Assembly: GCA_036583965.1 (NCBI GenBank)
Contig: JAZBQD010000014.1
Coordinates: 66,246,395 to 66,310,394 of the forward strand
Source: Prunella strophiata
Taxonomy: Eukaryota; Chordata; Aves; Passeriformes; Prunellidae
DNA: 64,000 nucleotides
Direction: 5' to 3'
The position numbers and the translations under genes are program-made. Shown in pieces: positions 37,993 through 51,008 of this stretch (its first letter is position 1; every line of letters begins with the position of its first letter). The notes under the pieces were generated by a model. That model did not search any database. It saw only the letters and a program-made list of their open reading frames with translations, and had not been told where the DNA came from.

Positions 37993-40900
37993 GGCAGCAA
38001 TATCCCTTCCCAGAAAAACCTCAGCCATGGTCCTTATTCAATGCAATTTGTTTTCCAGTAAAAATCCTGCTGCTGATTTCACATGACAGTGCAGGACTGC
38101 TGAGCAGTCAGGCTGATGTGAAAAGTGCCATTCACTCTTAAAATGAACATTTTTTCCTCTGAAGTCTAGCACCAGTGTCTGTATATACAATCTGCCAGTG
38201 TTTTGATAGGATTGGATATTCTTTTCTGGAAAGTGCAGGAGATGGAGGCTTTGAGCTGTGCCTGCAGCTGATGGCAGCCCAGCAGCCCATCCCTGGGGAC
38301 TCCCATAGGGCTCAGATAAGGCTTAGCCTGTAATAGATGACTTCTGCAATCAAGTATTTTAGGAATGGGAGAAATGCCTGAGATCTCTTCACAGATAGTC
38401 ATAACAAAAACTGTTTAAGCTGATTTTGGAAATGAAAAAGGCAGGAATGTGTTTGCTTTTCATAAAAAATCAGGGGCTTGTTTGCCTCAATTTTTCATTT
38501 TTCCTTTTTTTCCGCCCCCTTGGATATGTTGTATCTTTTGGTCAGCATTGTATGAATGGTGACCCTGCACCCCACAAAAAAGCAGTTCCTCTCTATCCTG
38601 TCTTGGAACCTGGCTATATTTTAAATTAAATGTCCTCAGTATTTTCAGTGTGAGCTGTTCTTTCACCAGCCCTTTTCTTTACCTTGTAGATAACTTCTAT
38701 TTGCATTTTTTCTCTCAGCAGTCATTGATAAGGGAGTAACTTCAGGGGAAAAAAATCCTAAAGGAGTTTCTGAGTGTCTTGAAGCTCATAGCAGGCATTC
38801 CAGTAATGCCTCAGGATCTGGGATTTCCCCCTTCCCCCTCCTGGAATTATTTAGTTGATTTGGTGCTGCTTTGGAATGGTTAAAAAAAGCTACTAAAATA
38901 AATACCTTATTCCTTGGGTGGTGACAGGTTCCCTACTACAACTAAGAATGTTTTAAAAGGTATTTTATTTCTTTAGACTGACAGTTTTTCCTGTCTATAT
39001 TGATTTGTCTATTTAGAAGTGACAATTTTATGAGTTATTTTTACAGCTAAAAATAATTAAAGGTCTTAATACAGTAAAAGAAAGCAAGAAATTCAAATGA
39101 CAGAGTTTTTATAAGTAAATAAGAATTTAAAGCTTTAACTGATTGTAGTTGAAGCACATACTTAAAGATATATTTTTTCATGAATATATCCTTGTATTTA
39201 TTTTTTATTAAACTCACCAGTTAACTACAAGGCACAAAATAACTTGATTCCCTCCCCTTCCTCCCTGCCCCACATAATGTTAAGGTTGAATGGTCACAAG
39301 AGCATTGGCTGATTGAAGTTTGCAAAACAGCCCAAACTTTGTCCATGATCCTGAAGTAGGGGAGAAGCTGAGAACAGCATTTTGCAACTGTAAAGGTCAA
39401 CACCAGTTTAAAGAGCTGATCCTCTTTGGGCCCTTTCAACACCAGGCCAAAAGTCAGAGCAGGATTAGCCAAATGGCCTCAGTGTCTTCCTAGAATGGCA
39501 CAGAAAGCTAAAATTTGAGCAAATCTGAGCAGCATCACCAGCATACCCCTGGTCAATGTAGTCCAGGTCCTGAGGGGCTTTGCACTGAAATTTGTAAAGC
39601 ACTGAACAACATCCCCCTGAAGATGAAACATCAGCCAGCTTCATTTGTTTGGTGCCTGTTGGCACTACAGATTTCAGTCTTTCAATCATTTGGGGACCAG
39701 GAAAAAATATTTAAAAAAACATAAAATGTCCCACACATTTCATTTTTAGCTGTAAATTAGGATTTATGTTATCTGGTCTTTTAAAGCATCCTTGTGTGTG
39801 TATTCTTGATGATTCTTTTATATTTCTCTCTCTGTGTATCACCCAGCTGAGAGGGAGGTGTTCTCTTTTCTTTTGTAAGAAAACTGGTCAAGACCACAGT
39901 TTTACTCTTCTAAGTAAAATAAAAAAATTGGTTTTTCAAATTTGGGGCAGGTACAGCTCAAGTCCAAATTTTACTACTCCTCATTGGGAAATGTAGATTC
40001 TGACCTAAATACTTGTGGGAAATAGTAAAGGTAAGATGATTTTCAGAAAGTGGAAAGTGTTCCAGTGTGGAAAGTGTTTTAAGGTGTTCAGACATTAGTA
40101 GTTATGAAGTAGAAATAACAGAAGAAACTGTAATTTATTTACTGCAACTTTCCAAAAACTTTTTTCCCCCCCCCAGTTGCTCCCTGATGAATGCCAGCAA
40201 CAGAACTGTTCTGGTAACTTTTGGTGATGAGCTGTGAAAATTATAGCAGACATGACATCATTCAAAAAATTAAAACGTACTTTTATTTCTTCAGCCTGCA
40301 CCATATCAGTTCTTTACAGACCTTGTTATTGTCAAGGTTTGTGTTAACTTGTATTAATAATTGTTATCTTGTAGCAATAGCCTATATTGTCACAATTTGT
40401 GGTGTGACTTGGGTGATTCACTTTAAACAAGTTTTTCCTTTTACTGCCTGCTCAGTAAATGGAAACTGGGATATATATTTAGTGTGGGAGATGCTGTTAT
40501 GGTGATAAATATTCCAGGATCAGCATAGTGAGACTGGGCAGATTGGAGGTTTGTTTTGCAAGGTTGTTCAAGTGGGTTTTTATCCCCTGAAGACTAAAGA
40601 GCGATACAATAGAAGTTCTAGTGGTAGAAAACACAATGTGTTCTGCCCCTCACCCCATTTATGAGGCTCTCTCCAAAATTTGGGTTAGATTCTTGTGTTA
40701 CTCTTACAGTAGCTCTGTGCTGATTCTGATGGAATTGTACTAATTCACAGCAGCTGAGAATGTGACTCATACCCTTAGTCTTTATCCCATGAGCCTGTTA
40801 AAGCAGAGAACATGCTTTGAGAATAGTTTGCTAATGATGGAGATTATCTCATTGCCAGAGGCACTTTTCAAATAGCAGAATTCATTCTTTCTTTTGCTGA

Positions 40901-41539
40901 CATGAGACCTACCTGCTCTTCTCCATCAAACTTCACTCTTTAGAAAACACAGTGCATTTTCATTAGCTCCAATGCATTTCTACAGCATGCTCCAAAAATG
41001 AGTTAGGGGAGCAGAGAAACTGAGAGTTCAGTCAAGGATTGAGATACTCCATTAAATGTCTCCAAATGAAAGTACTAGATTTTCTTTTTTTCCTCCTAAA
41101 ATAGTATTACTATTTTACCCTTAGCTTTTTGATAGGGAGCAATATGATGAGAACCAGTTATCCCCTCTTGGATTCTATTTCTTGGTAATTTGTATGTAGC
41201 CTTGCTGGAAAATTATCCTTGTCTCTGAAGTATTCTGTGTGCATTCCTGAGTATTTTCTCCTGTATGCTGTTGAACCACATGTCCAAGAGCAGTAACTCT
41301 TGCACAGCTCTCCCTTCTGATTTGAGTGGGTACCTGAGTGAATTCTCTCCAGATAAGAGCTGTAAGGACAGGTCTCTGAGGGTTCTTGGCAGCAAAAGAA
41401 GTTATGCTGAGATTTTGGGTAATAGCATTTAAAGAAAGAAAGAAGCATGGTTGATGTAATTTGGTAATAATCGAAGTAGCATTCAAAAAAAAAAAAAAAG
41501 GATTTCATATAATTTTAACTTCAGAGTTTTAGTAGGAGA

Positions 41540-41785
41540 GTCATAGAATCAGGGTTGGAAGAGAGTTAAGATCATCAAGACCAGCAGTAAACCCAGCATC
41601 ATCACTGTAACCCCATAACCACTAAACCACCTCACCCAGTGTCAGATCCAGAAGCCTCTTAAACACCACCCACCTCCCTGGGCAACCTGTTAAAATGCCT
41701 GACCACCCTAAAAGTGAAAAATTATTTTCTAATATCTGATCTAATCTCCTCTGCCTCAGTTTAAGGCCATTTCCTTTTAAGGCCA
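41540..41785 (-). mobile_element. CR1 LINE 3' fragment
   Basis: Starts tcatagaatcagggttggaa, the reverse complement of the CR1 3' end with its terminal ATTCTATGA unit, then continues through ccaccctgggcaacctgtt-like and attattttctaatatctgatctaatctcc-like blocks typical of the 3' UTR and ORF2 end. The middle (aacccagcatcatcactgtaaccccataaccac) is subfamily-specific. Antisense to USP6NL in intron 3. Confidence 0.85.
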
Positions 41786-42411
41786 TTAAATCTCCACATC
41801 AGAGTTCAAGGAAAGAATTCCAAGGCTACTTGAAGAGTTGCAAAGTTACTGTTCACAATGACATGGAGCCACGATTCTTAATTTTCTAGGCACAGTAAAT
41901 GTTGCCAAACATGTTAAGTGATGTGGTCATGTGCTAAAATAGCAATGAAACGTTTATTCTTAACAGTTCAATTATAAATGGCAATCTTACTGCATTTTAT
42001 TTATGCTGGTCATTCAGCAGGGACTTGCTGTCATTTTCTTCTTCTCAGCTTTGTGAGACAGGGTCAGACCCTCTTGTCAGGAGAGTGGCTAAACTCTTCC
42101 CTCCCTTGGGAAGAAGTGTGCCAAGTTCAAAGTCAAATCTTTATTTTAAAAAAAGTTCAGATCTCTCTTATTAGAGAAAAGTTGTGTTTCTTTTCTCTTT
42201 CTCCTCAGTTTACAAATACACCTCATTTTGACTGTCTAGAATTTTTCATGAGGCATTATAAAGATTTACCATGGGAACTCTGCTGAATTCTCTTCTCTCC
42301 ATTGGAATCTTGTATTATGTGCCATGGGTTCTGCCTTCTAATATGTGATACACTTGCCTTGACTGATTTTGCTGCAGAATATTCATTGCTAATCATATTG
42401 AGGAACTGCTG

Positions 42412-42452
42412 TTAAAAAAACAAAAAAACCCAAAAAAAACCAAAACCCACAA
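42412..42452 (+). repeat. A-rich low-complexity block
   Basis: Runs of A separated by C or CC (caaaaaaacccaaaaaaaacc pattern). A simple low-complexity stretch in intron 3. Confidence 0.9.
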
Positions 42453-45400
42453 ATTTCAGCTGTATTTAACACTTCCCCTTTGCCTTAATATAACCTGAGG
42501 ATATTATCTTTATTTTTGGAGAGAAGTGGTAGTAGTTTTCTTGGGTTGGCTATTCAAATTCAAAATGCTTTTTTTAGGTCCATCTTCCTAGCATTAGACA
42601 AATCCTTTCTTTTTATTTCCCTCTTTGCATGTTTCCACGGGGAACTACTTTTACAATAACATTGTAATTGCATTTCTGTCTGACAGAACCTGTTTTGAAA
42701 ACACAGCAAACACATTACTGATCAGTTATGGAATTCCTGATAAGTTGAAATGAATCCTTGCTTACTATGCAAGTGAAGTGGTGAGGCTGGTTCAGAGACC
42801 AGGATAAATAGGTAATTTTATTTAAACATCCTTGACAGTGGAAGGGAACATTGGACCTGCTGTAAAATTTGCTTAGTTCTGTCCATTCTCACTCAATTTA
42901 CAGTTCTGCTTTCATGATGGAAGTGAACACTGCTCTGTGAATTTTTCTGCACTCTTGGTGGTGGTTGTGTTGTGAGTCTTCTCTTTGCATGCATGCATTT
43001 GAACTTGTGTCCAAGCAGCGTGAGCTGTCCGTGCCACTTTGCAGTATTTGCTTCCTTAAAGTGAGGTCTTACTTTTTGCAAGAGCATGTGGTCAGAAGTG
43101 TTGCTTTAGAAGGTGTTTTGGTTACTACAAGGAAGTCTTCAGTGCCTTTGTTGTTCACTTTTTCTCACACTTGCTATTTTAACAAGTATTGTTTGTTAGC
43201 CTGTTGGTTGTTTATTCAAAGCTGGCTCATGAAAATTGTCCAAACCAGATGTAGCAAAGGGAGAGGAATCAGACCTTCTCTCTGATGGTCACCTGTGAGC
43301 TTTGCAATTACATGTATTTGCACATCACTTGTGTATTTAGTGGTACAGCTTCACCAGAAGGAGGAAGTGCCTAGAAGTTACATGTCTAGAAGTTACTAAT
43401 GAATTTTTCTGTGACTTGGACTGTGCATTTAATTTCTTTTGCCAACAGTATTTAAGATGTTCTTCTCTTTAATTTTTTGTCTCCCTTTCCCCTTGTGTTA
43501 TTTTGGTGATCTAGTATGTGGTTCTTCTCTTACTTTCATTTCATGCATGGTCTTCCTGTGGAAGGAAGAAATGTTCTGTTGTATTTGCTGTAATTCAGAA
43601 TGGTATGGTCTTCTTTTTTTCCTAAATTTGTGTCACAGTGTTATCCCTTTCTTTGGCTTAGCTTTATTCTAAGCTTATTCTTGGGGACTAGAGTTGAAAT
43701 TTGAATTTTAAATCCATTCTTTCAGCTGAGTTAGTCCAGGCTGTCACTTCAGCAATCCCCTGCAGATACAGAAGGAAATGAGGTGAATGCAATCCTGCAG
43801 ATTTGATGGCAAACACAAAAATAAGCTGCAGGATAATTCTGCCAACTAAGGACAAATAATGTGTTTTTTTGTTACATCTGCTGCTGCTTGATTTGAGTAG
43901 AAGATCATCCAGTGTGTACTAGGCATCCATAAAGTACTTCCTGTGTGAAAAGAGCTATTAGGTAGCAGAACTGAAAAAAAAATGATTGACTGTGTTAATA
44001 TGGTTTAATTTATACAACATTCATAAAGCGATATGCAATGGTTTTGAGTTACTGCTTAAGCTCTAAAACATAAGTATGTAGCATAATCATTATTACCTCA
44101 TTTATTTCCTACCAAATTTAGCATTTCTAGAAGATGAAAGTAACTGAATGTAGGGAATGGCCAGAGTGTGTTTCACTGGCACAGGTTGTAAAGGATGCCA
44201 AAAGGGGAGACAGTTTCTAGAAGTGCAAAGATGCTGCTACTCTTGACCCAATGAAGGACCCACCAGAATGGGATTTGAGACCACTGCAGTTTATTTCCTT
44301 AAAGAAGCAAGTGTAGGCACATAATGCTTTGAACTTCAGCAGTGAACAAGTATACATTGCTGGAACAATACCATCTTAGGTAATTTATGTTGAAATGTGC
44401 TTTGCATAGCACATGAACTTTAATGCAGATGAAGCTGCCAGCATGCAAACCATGCATCGCTGTTAATTTATGGTGTAAGTGATCTGCAAAGGAAGGAACC
44501 TTTGAGCAGTACTTCAAAACAGGAGATATGTGTTTCAGGAGAAAATCCAAGGTGTTTTAGACATTTATCAAATGTAAATTAGAAGCAAGGCACTCTCTTT
44601 CATTTGCCTTTTAGACTCTTGGGAATTTACAGGTAGCTTAGGCTAATTTTTATCTTTCTATAAAAACTTGATTCTGAGAAGACATTTTTAACCTCAGAGT
44701 TCATTTATGTGCAATTAAAGTGACATCAAAAATCACTAGAAATGCTGATGTGCTCAGTTCAGCAGATTATAAATTTTCTCAAAGGTGTTCTGATTCCATG
44801 CTGGGGAAACTTTCAAGTTTTGATATAGAGCACACCTTTCCATTAAAAACAGAGGACAGCACATATTTTTAGCATTTGGCAGTGAAAACACAGTTCTATG
44901 TTTTTTGCTATGAATTTTCGTGATAATTTTTCATATTGGCAATAAAAACTTAACAGCAAAGTCATCTTCTTTCAAGCAGACAAGTACTTTACTAAAAAGT
45001 CACCATTTTGAGATTTAGTTGAATTTGCTAAAACTTGAATTTTATTTTGTCTCATCTCTTACAGTTCACATTGCTTGAGACTTTCTGGACAGGAGCTACA
45101 TGTTCATGGCACTGGGCTGTGCAAATTGGCAGCAACATCCACAGAGTCCACAAATAATAATTGCAAATAAATCCTAGTCAGAAAATCACATGTGGTCCAA
45201 CCTTTTGCCAGCATTAAATTCTTTCTTGCAGCATGTTTCCTGATAATTATATTGTGGAATGTCACACTGGCTTATCCCATATGTTAATTAATTGCTTTGG
45301 CTTGCTTATGAATTTTAACAAAACTTCTGAAAGCTGTTTTTTAATCTGCTGTAGTCACTACCCCCATACTGTGCAGAGGTTGTTTGGTGAAAATTCCAAG

Positions 45401-48078
45401 TGAATGATTGCAGTAGCAGAGTTCCAATTATTTTGAGAGACAGACTCAATCAAAATTGTGAGTTTGTAAGTACATTGTGAGATAGAAAGAAGGAAGTGAG
45501 CCATAGAATTTAATCTGTGAAAAACAACAGCTTTCTTACCTTCTCCTTAATATTTTCAGAATCTTTTCCATATATTATTGATTTTGAAAATAACACTTTT
45601 GCTTTAATTTCCTTTGAAAAGCAGGAAGATTAAAGCAGTATTCATAGTCAGGATTCCTCTGCAAATTACCTTGGAGGTGTGATTCTGTTGCCAAGCACTG
45701 TTGTACGTATCCATAATACCCCATATTGCCCTGACAGCTTTATGTGCCATGCACCAGACACTGAGGGGGAGGCAGACCTAATAGAACACCTCATTAGTGT
45801 GTTTATTGCTGTAGAATTGGTTTCCCAGTGTGAATATACTCATTTTTTTATGTCTAGTAAAGCCATAGGCTCCTACAACTCACTCCTGACAAATCACACA
45901 ATTTAAAGCTGTACCTATTTGGGAAGATTTACTTTTTCCTAATATATCTGGATACTGTAATGGTGCAAATTGTTACTTCAGCAATCTGAGTTTCATATTG
46001 TACAGCAGCACAACTCCATTTGTACTAAAGCTCTTTGTGTTCAGACACCTGTCAAGTGAATTCTTCCCTTCTCATACCTTACCTGTGCATGATCACTCCT
46101 AAAAATTCATTTCACATCACTTTTGATTTTGAGTTTTATACCTTAGTGTTGTTCTTGTGGATGTTTCCTCACAAATTTATTGATCATGAAGGTTTCAAAA
46201 TGATACAAATGACTGTTTTGAAAAGTTTAAAAAAATGCTTCCTTCAAAATAAGTCTCCTGGGTAATAGCAAGTATGTTTTCTCATGGATTTAAAACTTAA
46301 AAAAGTGCATCACAAATGACAAGCTAAATGCACAGCATTTGTTTCTTCATGACTAACTTAATGAGACCATGAAAATCAGTGTTCTGCAAGAAACTTCTCC
46401 CAGATTATATTGAAAATGTGATGCCAGCTATGATTTTGAAATACTTTTCATTTAAAATGAAACTCTGTGCAGTGGTACAAGGTGATGCTATTGCACTTAG
46501 AGGTGAGCATGAGAAAATAATTGAGTAGTAGTTAGAGAAAACCTTTTGCATAGGTACTGCTTTGCAGGCTTTATGAGGATTAAACATTTTTAATGTCTGT
46601 CTTACCCTGGGTTCAGTAATATAGAAATATTGAATGTAATTGACTTTTTAATTAGATGACTTGTGTGTATCACAGTTATTCCCATAAATATTTCATGATA
46701 ACAAGCCCCAAAGTTCTTACAGTGCCCTGGACCAGTTTCTGAAATAGAAATTAAAATAAAACATACCAAAAGATTTTGAACATTAGTTCAAAATGTTCAA
46801 GTTCTTCAGACAATTAAGCTTTGTACTATTTCTGATCTTATTGTGGTCAATTTTTGTCACTTTTTATTTTTTCCCAAAGAAAATTTTGTTGTCAGGCCTT
46901 GTCCAACTTATAACTTTGAAGTAGTGAATTGATCCTCTGGAATTTGGAGTTCTGGGGTGACTGGTGTACCAAGGTTGATTATTGCATAAATATCTTCCAT
47001 CCTCAGCTGAAGCTGCAAAGGACAGAGGAGGCTTTACATTTCTTAAACTTAAGCCAAACCAGAAACAGGAAAATGCTGTGATTTGAGTCAGCAGGGAAGC
47101 ATATTTGGGATTCAAATACAAATGTAGGGAAAGAATAAATCTGTTGAGTGTCTGATATAAGAAAGTCTTTCCTTGTGTTTGCATTGAACAAATACATCAA
47201 AGTGCTATTTAAAGATTACTGATTTAAACAGCAGTAGTGGGTAGGGGACTGTAAGCTTGCTAAGTCTTAGACTTTTCAATTTATTCCAACTACCACTGTT
47301 ACTCAAGGAGGCTAATTACAACACATGCTGTAATGTTCAAAACCATAGATCTGCATATTTCATGTTCTGAGGTGACAGATATTTATGCATTTGACATCAT
47401 TTTTTAAAAAGTTTTCTTAAAACCTTCATGCAAACCTGTGTTAGCCAGTGTGGTGGATTTAAAGATGTACATCTCTTACAATGTAATAAAAAAGAGGCAC
47501 TTTCATTCAGGTCCAATAAATGAAGTCTTGTCTTTGACCTTAGAGACCTCTCTAGAAGGTGGAAGTAGCCCAGACTGAAAGATGGGAGGATGGCTTTGGG
47601 CTGGTGCTGCAGATCACCACCAGTGAGGACTGTAGGTAGAGATTCTGAGTTCCAGTCAAACCTTGGAATCCACTATTTACTTTCTTCCAGTGAGATGTCT
47701 TCAAGGAACCTCGTAGTAGGGTGACCATCAGGCACCTTACTGTAGTTGGGATTTGATCTTGCAGTGGTTGCAGCTCCCAGACCCGGAGACAAGATCTTCA
47801 GCCCTTTTTTCTCTTAGTGCTGTAACTGCAGAGCTGCTTGGCAGTGGCAGGCAGAGCCCTGAGCTGCTGTTGGGATCCCATGTGGCTGCAGCTGGGAGCT
47901 CTTGTCCTCATGGCAAGGCACACACCAGGTGTAGTGATTGTTAATTCCTGGCTTATTCAGCAGCTGACTTTACCTATTCAGATTTTATTTACTGGGGACA
48001 GCAGAGTGTTAAGATCTCATTCTGCTGAGACCTTATTTTCATGACTTCAGTTAAGAGTATCCCCTGTGACTCCTCTTC

Positions 48079-48096
48079 TGGATATCCTGGATATCC
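48079..48096. repeat. 9-bp tandem duplication TGGATATCC x2
   Basis: Two adjacent copies of TGGATATCC, each containing the palindrome GGATATCC. A second nearby duplication, ctaatgatg, occurs at about 48100 and 48116. Confidence 0.85.
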
Positions 48097-50968
48097 AGGC
48101 TAATGATGATTCCAAGCTAATGATGTTAATCAGTTCTGTTCTCTCTGGATTCCCTAAATGAGTATTACTTCAGCTATTAAAGGAAAACAGTCATCTTAGG
48201 GCATGATATAGCTGTATTATGTTAATACTATTCACTATTTCCCTTTATTATTTGGTGAAGTATGCAGATAAAAACCATGGAGAAATGCAAGTTTAAATAG
48301 ACTGGGAATGGTTGGAGAAGATTCATTTTTAAAAGAAATAATTAAGGTGTAACAATATGAGATTGGCTTGGCTGGGGAAGGAAAGAAAAGATGCATCATT
48401 ATAAAGAAAAAATAGAAGGTACAATAAAATAGCAGATTCATAGACATTAATTGATTTTGTGTCTGATTCTATCTAATAAAAGAAAATCTCTAAGGTTTCT
48501 GCATAGAAAACACACTAAATGGAAATATATTTCTTTAAAGTACCTTTAGGGGCTTGAGAGTTTGTGTGCCTGCACTGCCTTTCCTTCAGTCCTTGCAGGG
48601 TAGGTTTTTAATATTTACATATGTGAGCATAGGGGCATAGCTGATGCCATTTTGTTAATGGAGAGGGAGATCTCCAGCAACTCCTGCATGTCCAGTGAGT
48701 TACTGAGCAGCCCCAGGCAATTCATTTGGCTTCTGTGCTGTTTGCTGGGTGCTCAGCAGCATTTTGGGGAATAAAAACATGGGGCTGCCTTAATGTGCTG
48801 CTGTGGAATGTCAGTGTAGCTCTGTGGTATTCATGCAGAGCTGTGCAGCTCAAAAAATAATGAGCAAGCTGGGCATAAATAAATTTGATGTTGGATTAGT
48901 TTAGTGTCTTCTTCCCAGGACATGAGGGTTATCTTTTCCTGCTCAGGAGGTTCAGCCATGCCTTTTCTTTGTACATTAATAATAACTTGCAAAATTAGCA
49001 GAGAGCAACCCCTTAATCAATCATTAGAACTCATTTTCCCTTTGTGAAAAATGAGATTTGATTTAATCTTTCATGTGATCAGCTTGCATGCCAGTGTGAA
49101 GAGAAGCTGTCAAGTGGTACCAGCTCAGCAGAGGAGCTGCTGTGGCCACTGTGAGTCTGCAGGGATGTGGAGCTGGCAGATCCTTGCCTTGCAGGCTGCA
49201 CTGGAGGAAAAAGAGTTTGTTGTGTGCCCAGCCAGCTGCTCGGTGTGACCTCCTAGGGCTGGAAGAATGAGGCTGCTGTGGGAGGGTAGGCAGGGCCTGC
49301 AACTGTCACTGAAGAATTGGAAATTTTAAGTGATGTGAGAAGGCCTGGCAGTCTTTGTGCATCAAACCAAACAACAACCACCCCAAGCAGATTGTATTAA
49401 ATTGAATTTTTTCTCCCCCTTTGCTTTTTCTTTCCACTTCAAATAAGCTTTCTAGAATTTCTAGGTGATACTTGGCATACAAAGGGCCTGCTTTCAGCTG
49501 ATTTAGTTATATGAGAGCATGCACAATACTATAATTTTATTAACATTTGCAAATAACACTGACTAGAGGTTGTTTCTACTCTGTTAGATGTTGATCAAGA
49601 GTTTTTTTTTGATTATATTGTTGTTCAGCAAGAAAACTTTTAGATACTTGTTAAGTGCTTCTAAGTGAATGAATTATGCTTTTTGCAATGCTGCTCAAAA
49701 GCAACAGTCTTGGGTTTAAAATTAGTTTCTGAGCTGTGGACTGGAAACTTTGACTTTTGTGTGGTGTGTGTGTTGACTTGTGTGTGCTGTTAGACTTGTC
49801 TGTGAAGGTGTTGATGGGAGCAAGTTTTTCCATTAGATGAAGTGGTTCAAATGTATTTCTTTATTCTGTGTTTCTTTATTCAAATAGAACTTCAGAATCT
49901 GAAACAGCATCTTATAAATGCAATGAGATTGAACACAATTCAAGTATTTTACATCAGAGTGTTCTTACATTGACTGCAGCCTTAACTGCTGTAGCCTTTG
50001 CCAAGGTCACCCTTGCACAGAGTGGATACAGGTCTAAAATTACTGGGGTTTAATAGCTTCTCTGTAGAAAGCTATAATGATGTGGGTATAAGGTTCTTTT
50101 TCATAATATCAAGACTCAGTAGGAACTTCTAAAAGCATTTCACGTGTTTCCTGTGTTTTAGTCCCTTTTAAACATGGTTTTGATGGGTGTGTTATTTTTT
50201 TGACCTCAAGAGCAGAAGGGAGTTGCTTGTTACAATTGAGCTGCTGTGTTTTCAGAAGCTGCAGGGGAAGGCAGGCTCTCTTGGCATCAAGGTGGTCCAG
50301 TTACTTTTGAGAGGAAAAGCACAAATGTCTTTGCTAAGAAAAACAGAAGTCAGAGGCCTCAGAATGAAATTAAAGGAGTGGAAAGTCTGAAGATGAATCA
50401 GGTCAAATGTTGCTCTTCAAGCTTTCAATTCCTAAACTGCCTTTTTAGGCTTAGGGTAAGAAGTGAAAAGACTTTAATTTTTAGTATTAATTAGGTACCT
50501 AGTAACAAGACTAATTTTTTTTCCTGCTACTTCCTGCTTGTTACTTAGAGTGAGATTTGTAGTTTTGAGAACATGTGAGTTAAGTCTCTTAAGTCAAGCA
50601 AAGTCTCAGTGCCTTTCCTTGAGCACAGTAGTAAATGAAGAAGCTTTTTTTGTTGGTAAATCAGCTAATAGCATGGAAAGAAAACAAAACAAAAACCATT
50701 TGGGTTTCAGTTCAGTAGTACAGAGTGCTTTTACAGAAGAAAAAAAAAAATTTCTTAAGCTATGAGATATTTTTCTTAAGTTATGCCCCTACTTTGATTT
50801 AAAATCCTAGTTCTGTACTTAAAATATTAGTTCTTCTTTACAGTTCAGAATTCTTGTTCACTGTTACTACAAATTGCTGGTGTAAGTGCTGACTTGCAAC
50901 ATCCTATACAGAAATGATTTTGTGCCAAGATCAACCAAGACTAATATAAACTTTGTCTTTGTTTTCAG

Positions 50969-51008
50969 TCCAGAGGAGCTTCCTGTCCATGATGCAGTGA
51001 TAGAAAAG
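50969..51008 (+). CDS. USP6NL: USP6NL 40-nt small exon
   Basis: This is a very short exon of 40 nt, bounded by the acceptor ttgttttcag (ending 50968) and the donor gtaagt (51009). Its first base (T) completes the His codon left open at 34085. It then reads P-E-E-L-P-V-H-D-A-V-I-E-K and ends in phase 0. The mammalian protein has a similar E-E-E-L-P-D-H block here, so the exon is recognised by homology, phase and splice sites together; on length alone it could not be called. It follows a 16.9-kb intron. Skipping it would remove 40 nt and shift the frame, so it should be constitutive. Confidence 0.93.

Larger units (their letters stand above)
34086..50968 (+). other. USP6NL: USP6NL intron 3 (about 16.9 kb)
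   Basis: Bounded by gtaagt and ttgttttcag. Holds a reverse CR1 at 41540-41785, a possible degraded CR1 at about 36930-37060, a poly-A tract at 37973-37992 and an A-rich simple block at 42412-42452. I see nothing else that can be named; scattered short ORFs do not resemble known proteins. Confidence 0.9.

Noticed and set aside
41158..41508. Three overlapping minus-strand frames open together (60-116 codons), one with a TGENTQEC phrase hinting at a zinc-finger linker
   Set aside because: No Cys2-His2 pattern follows, and all three frames being open suggests composition bias. Nothing identifiable as a retrocopy.
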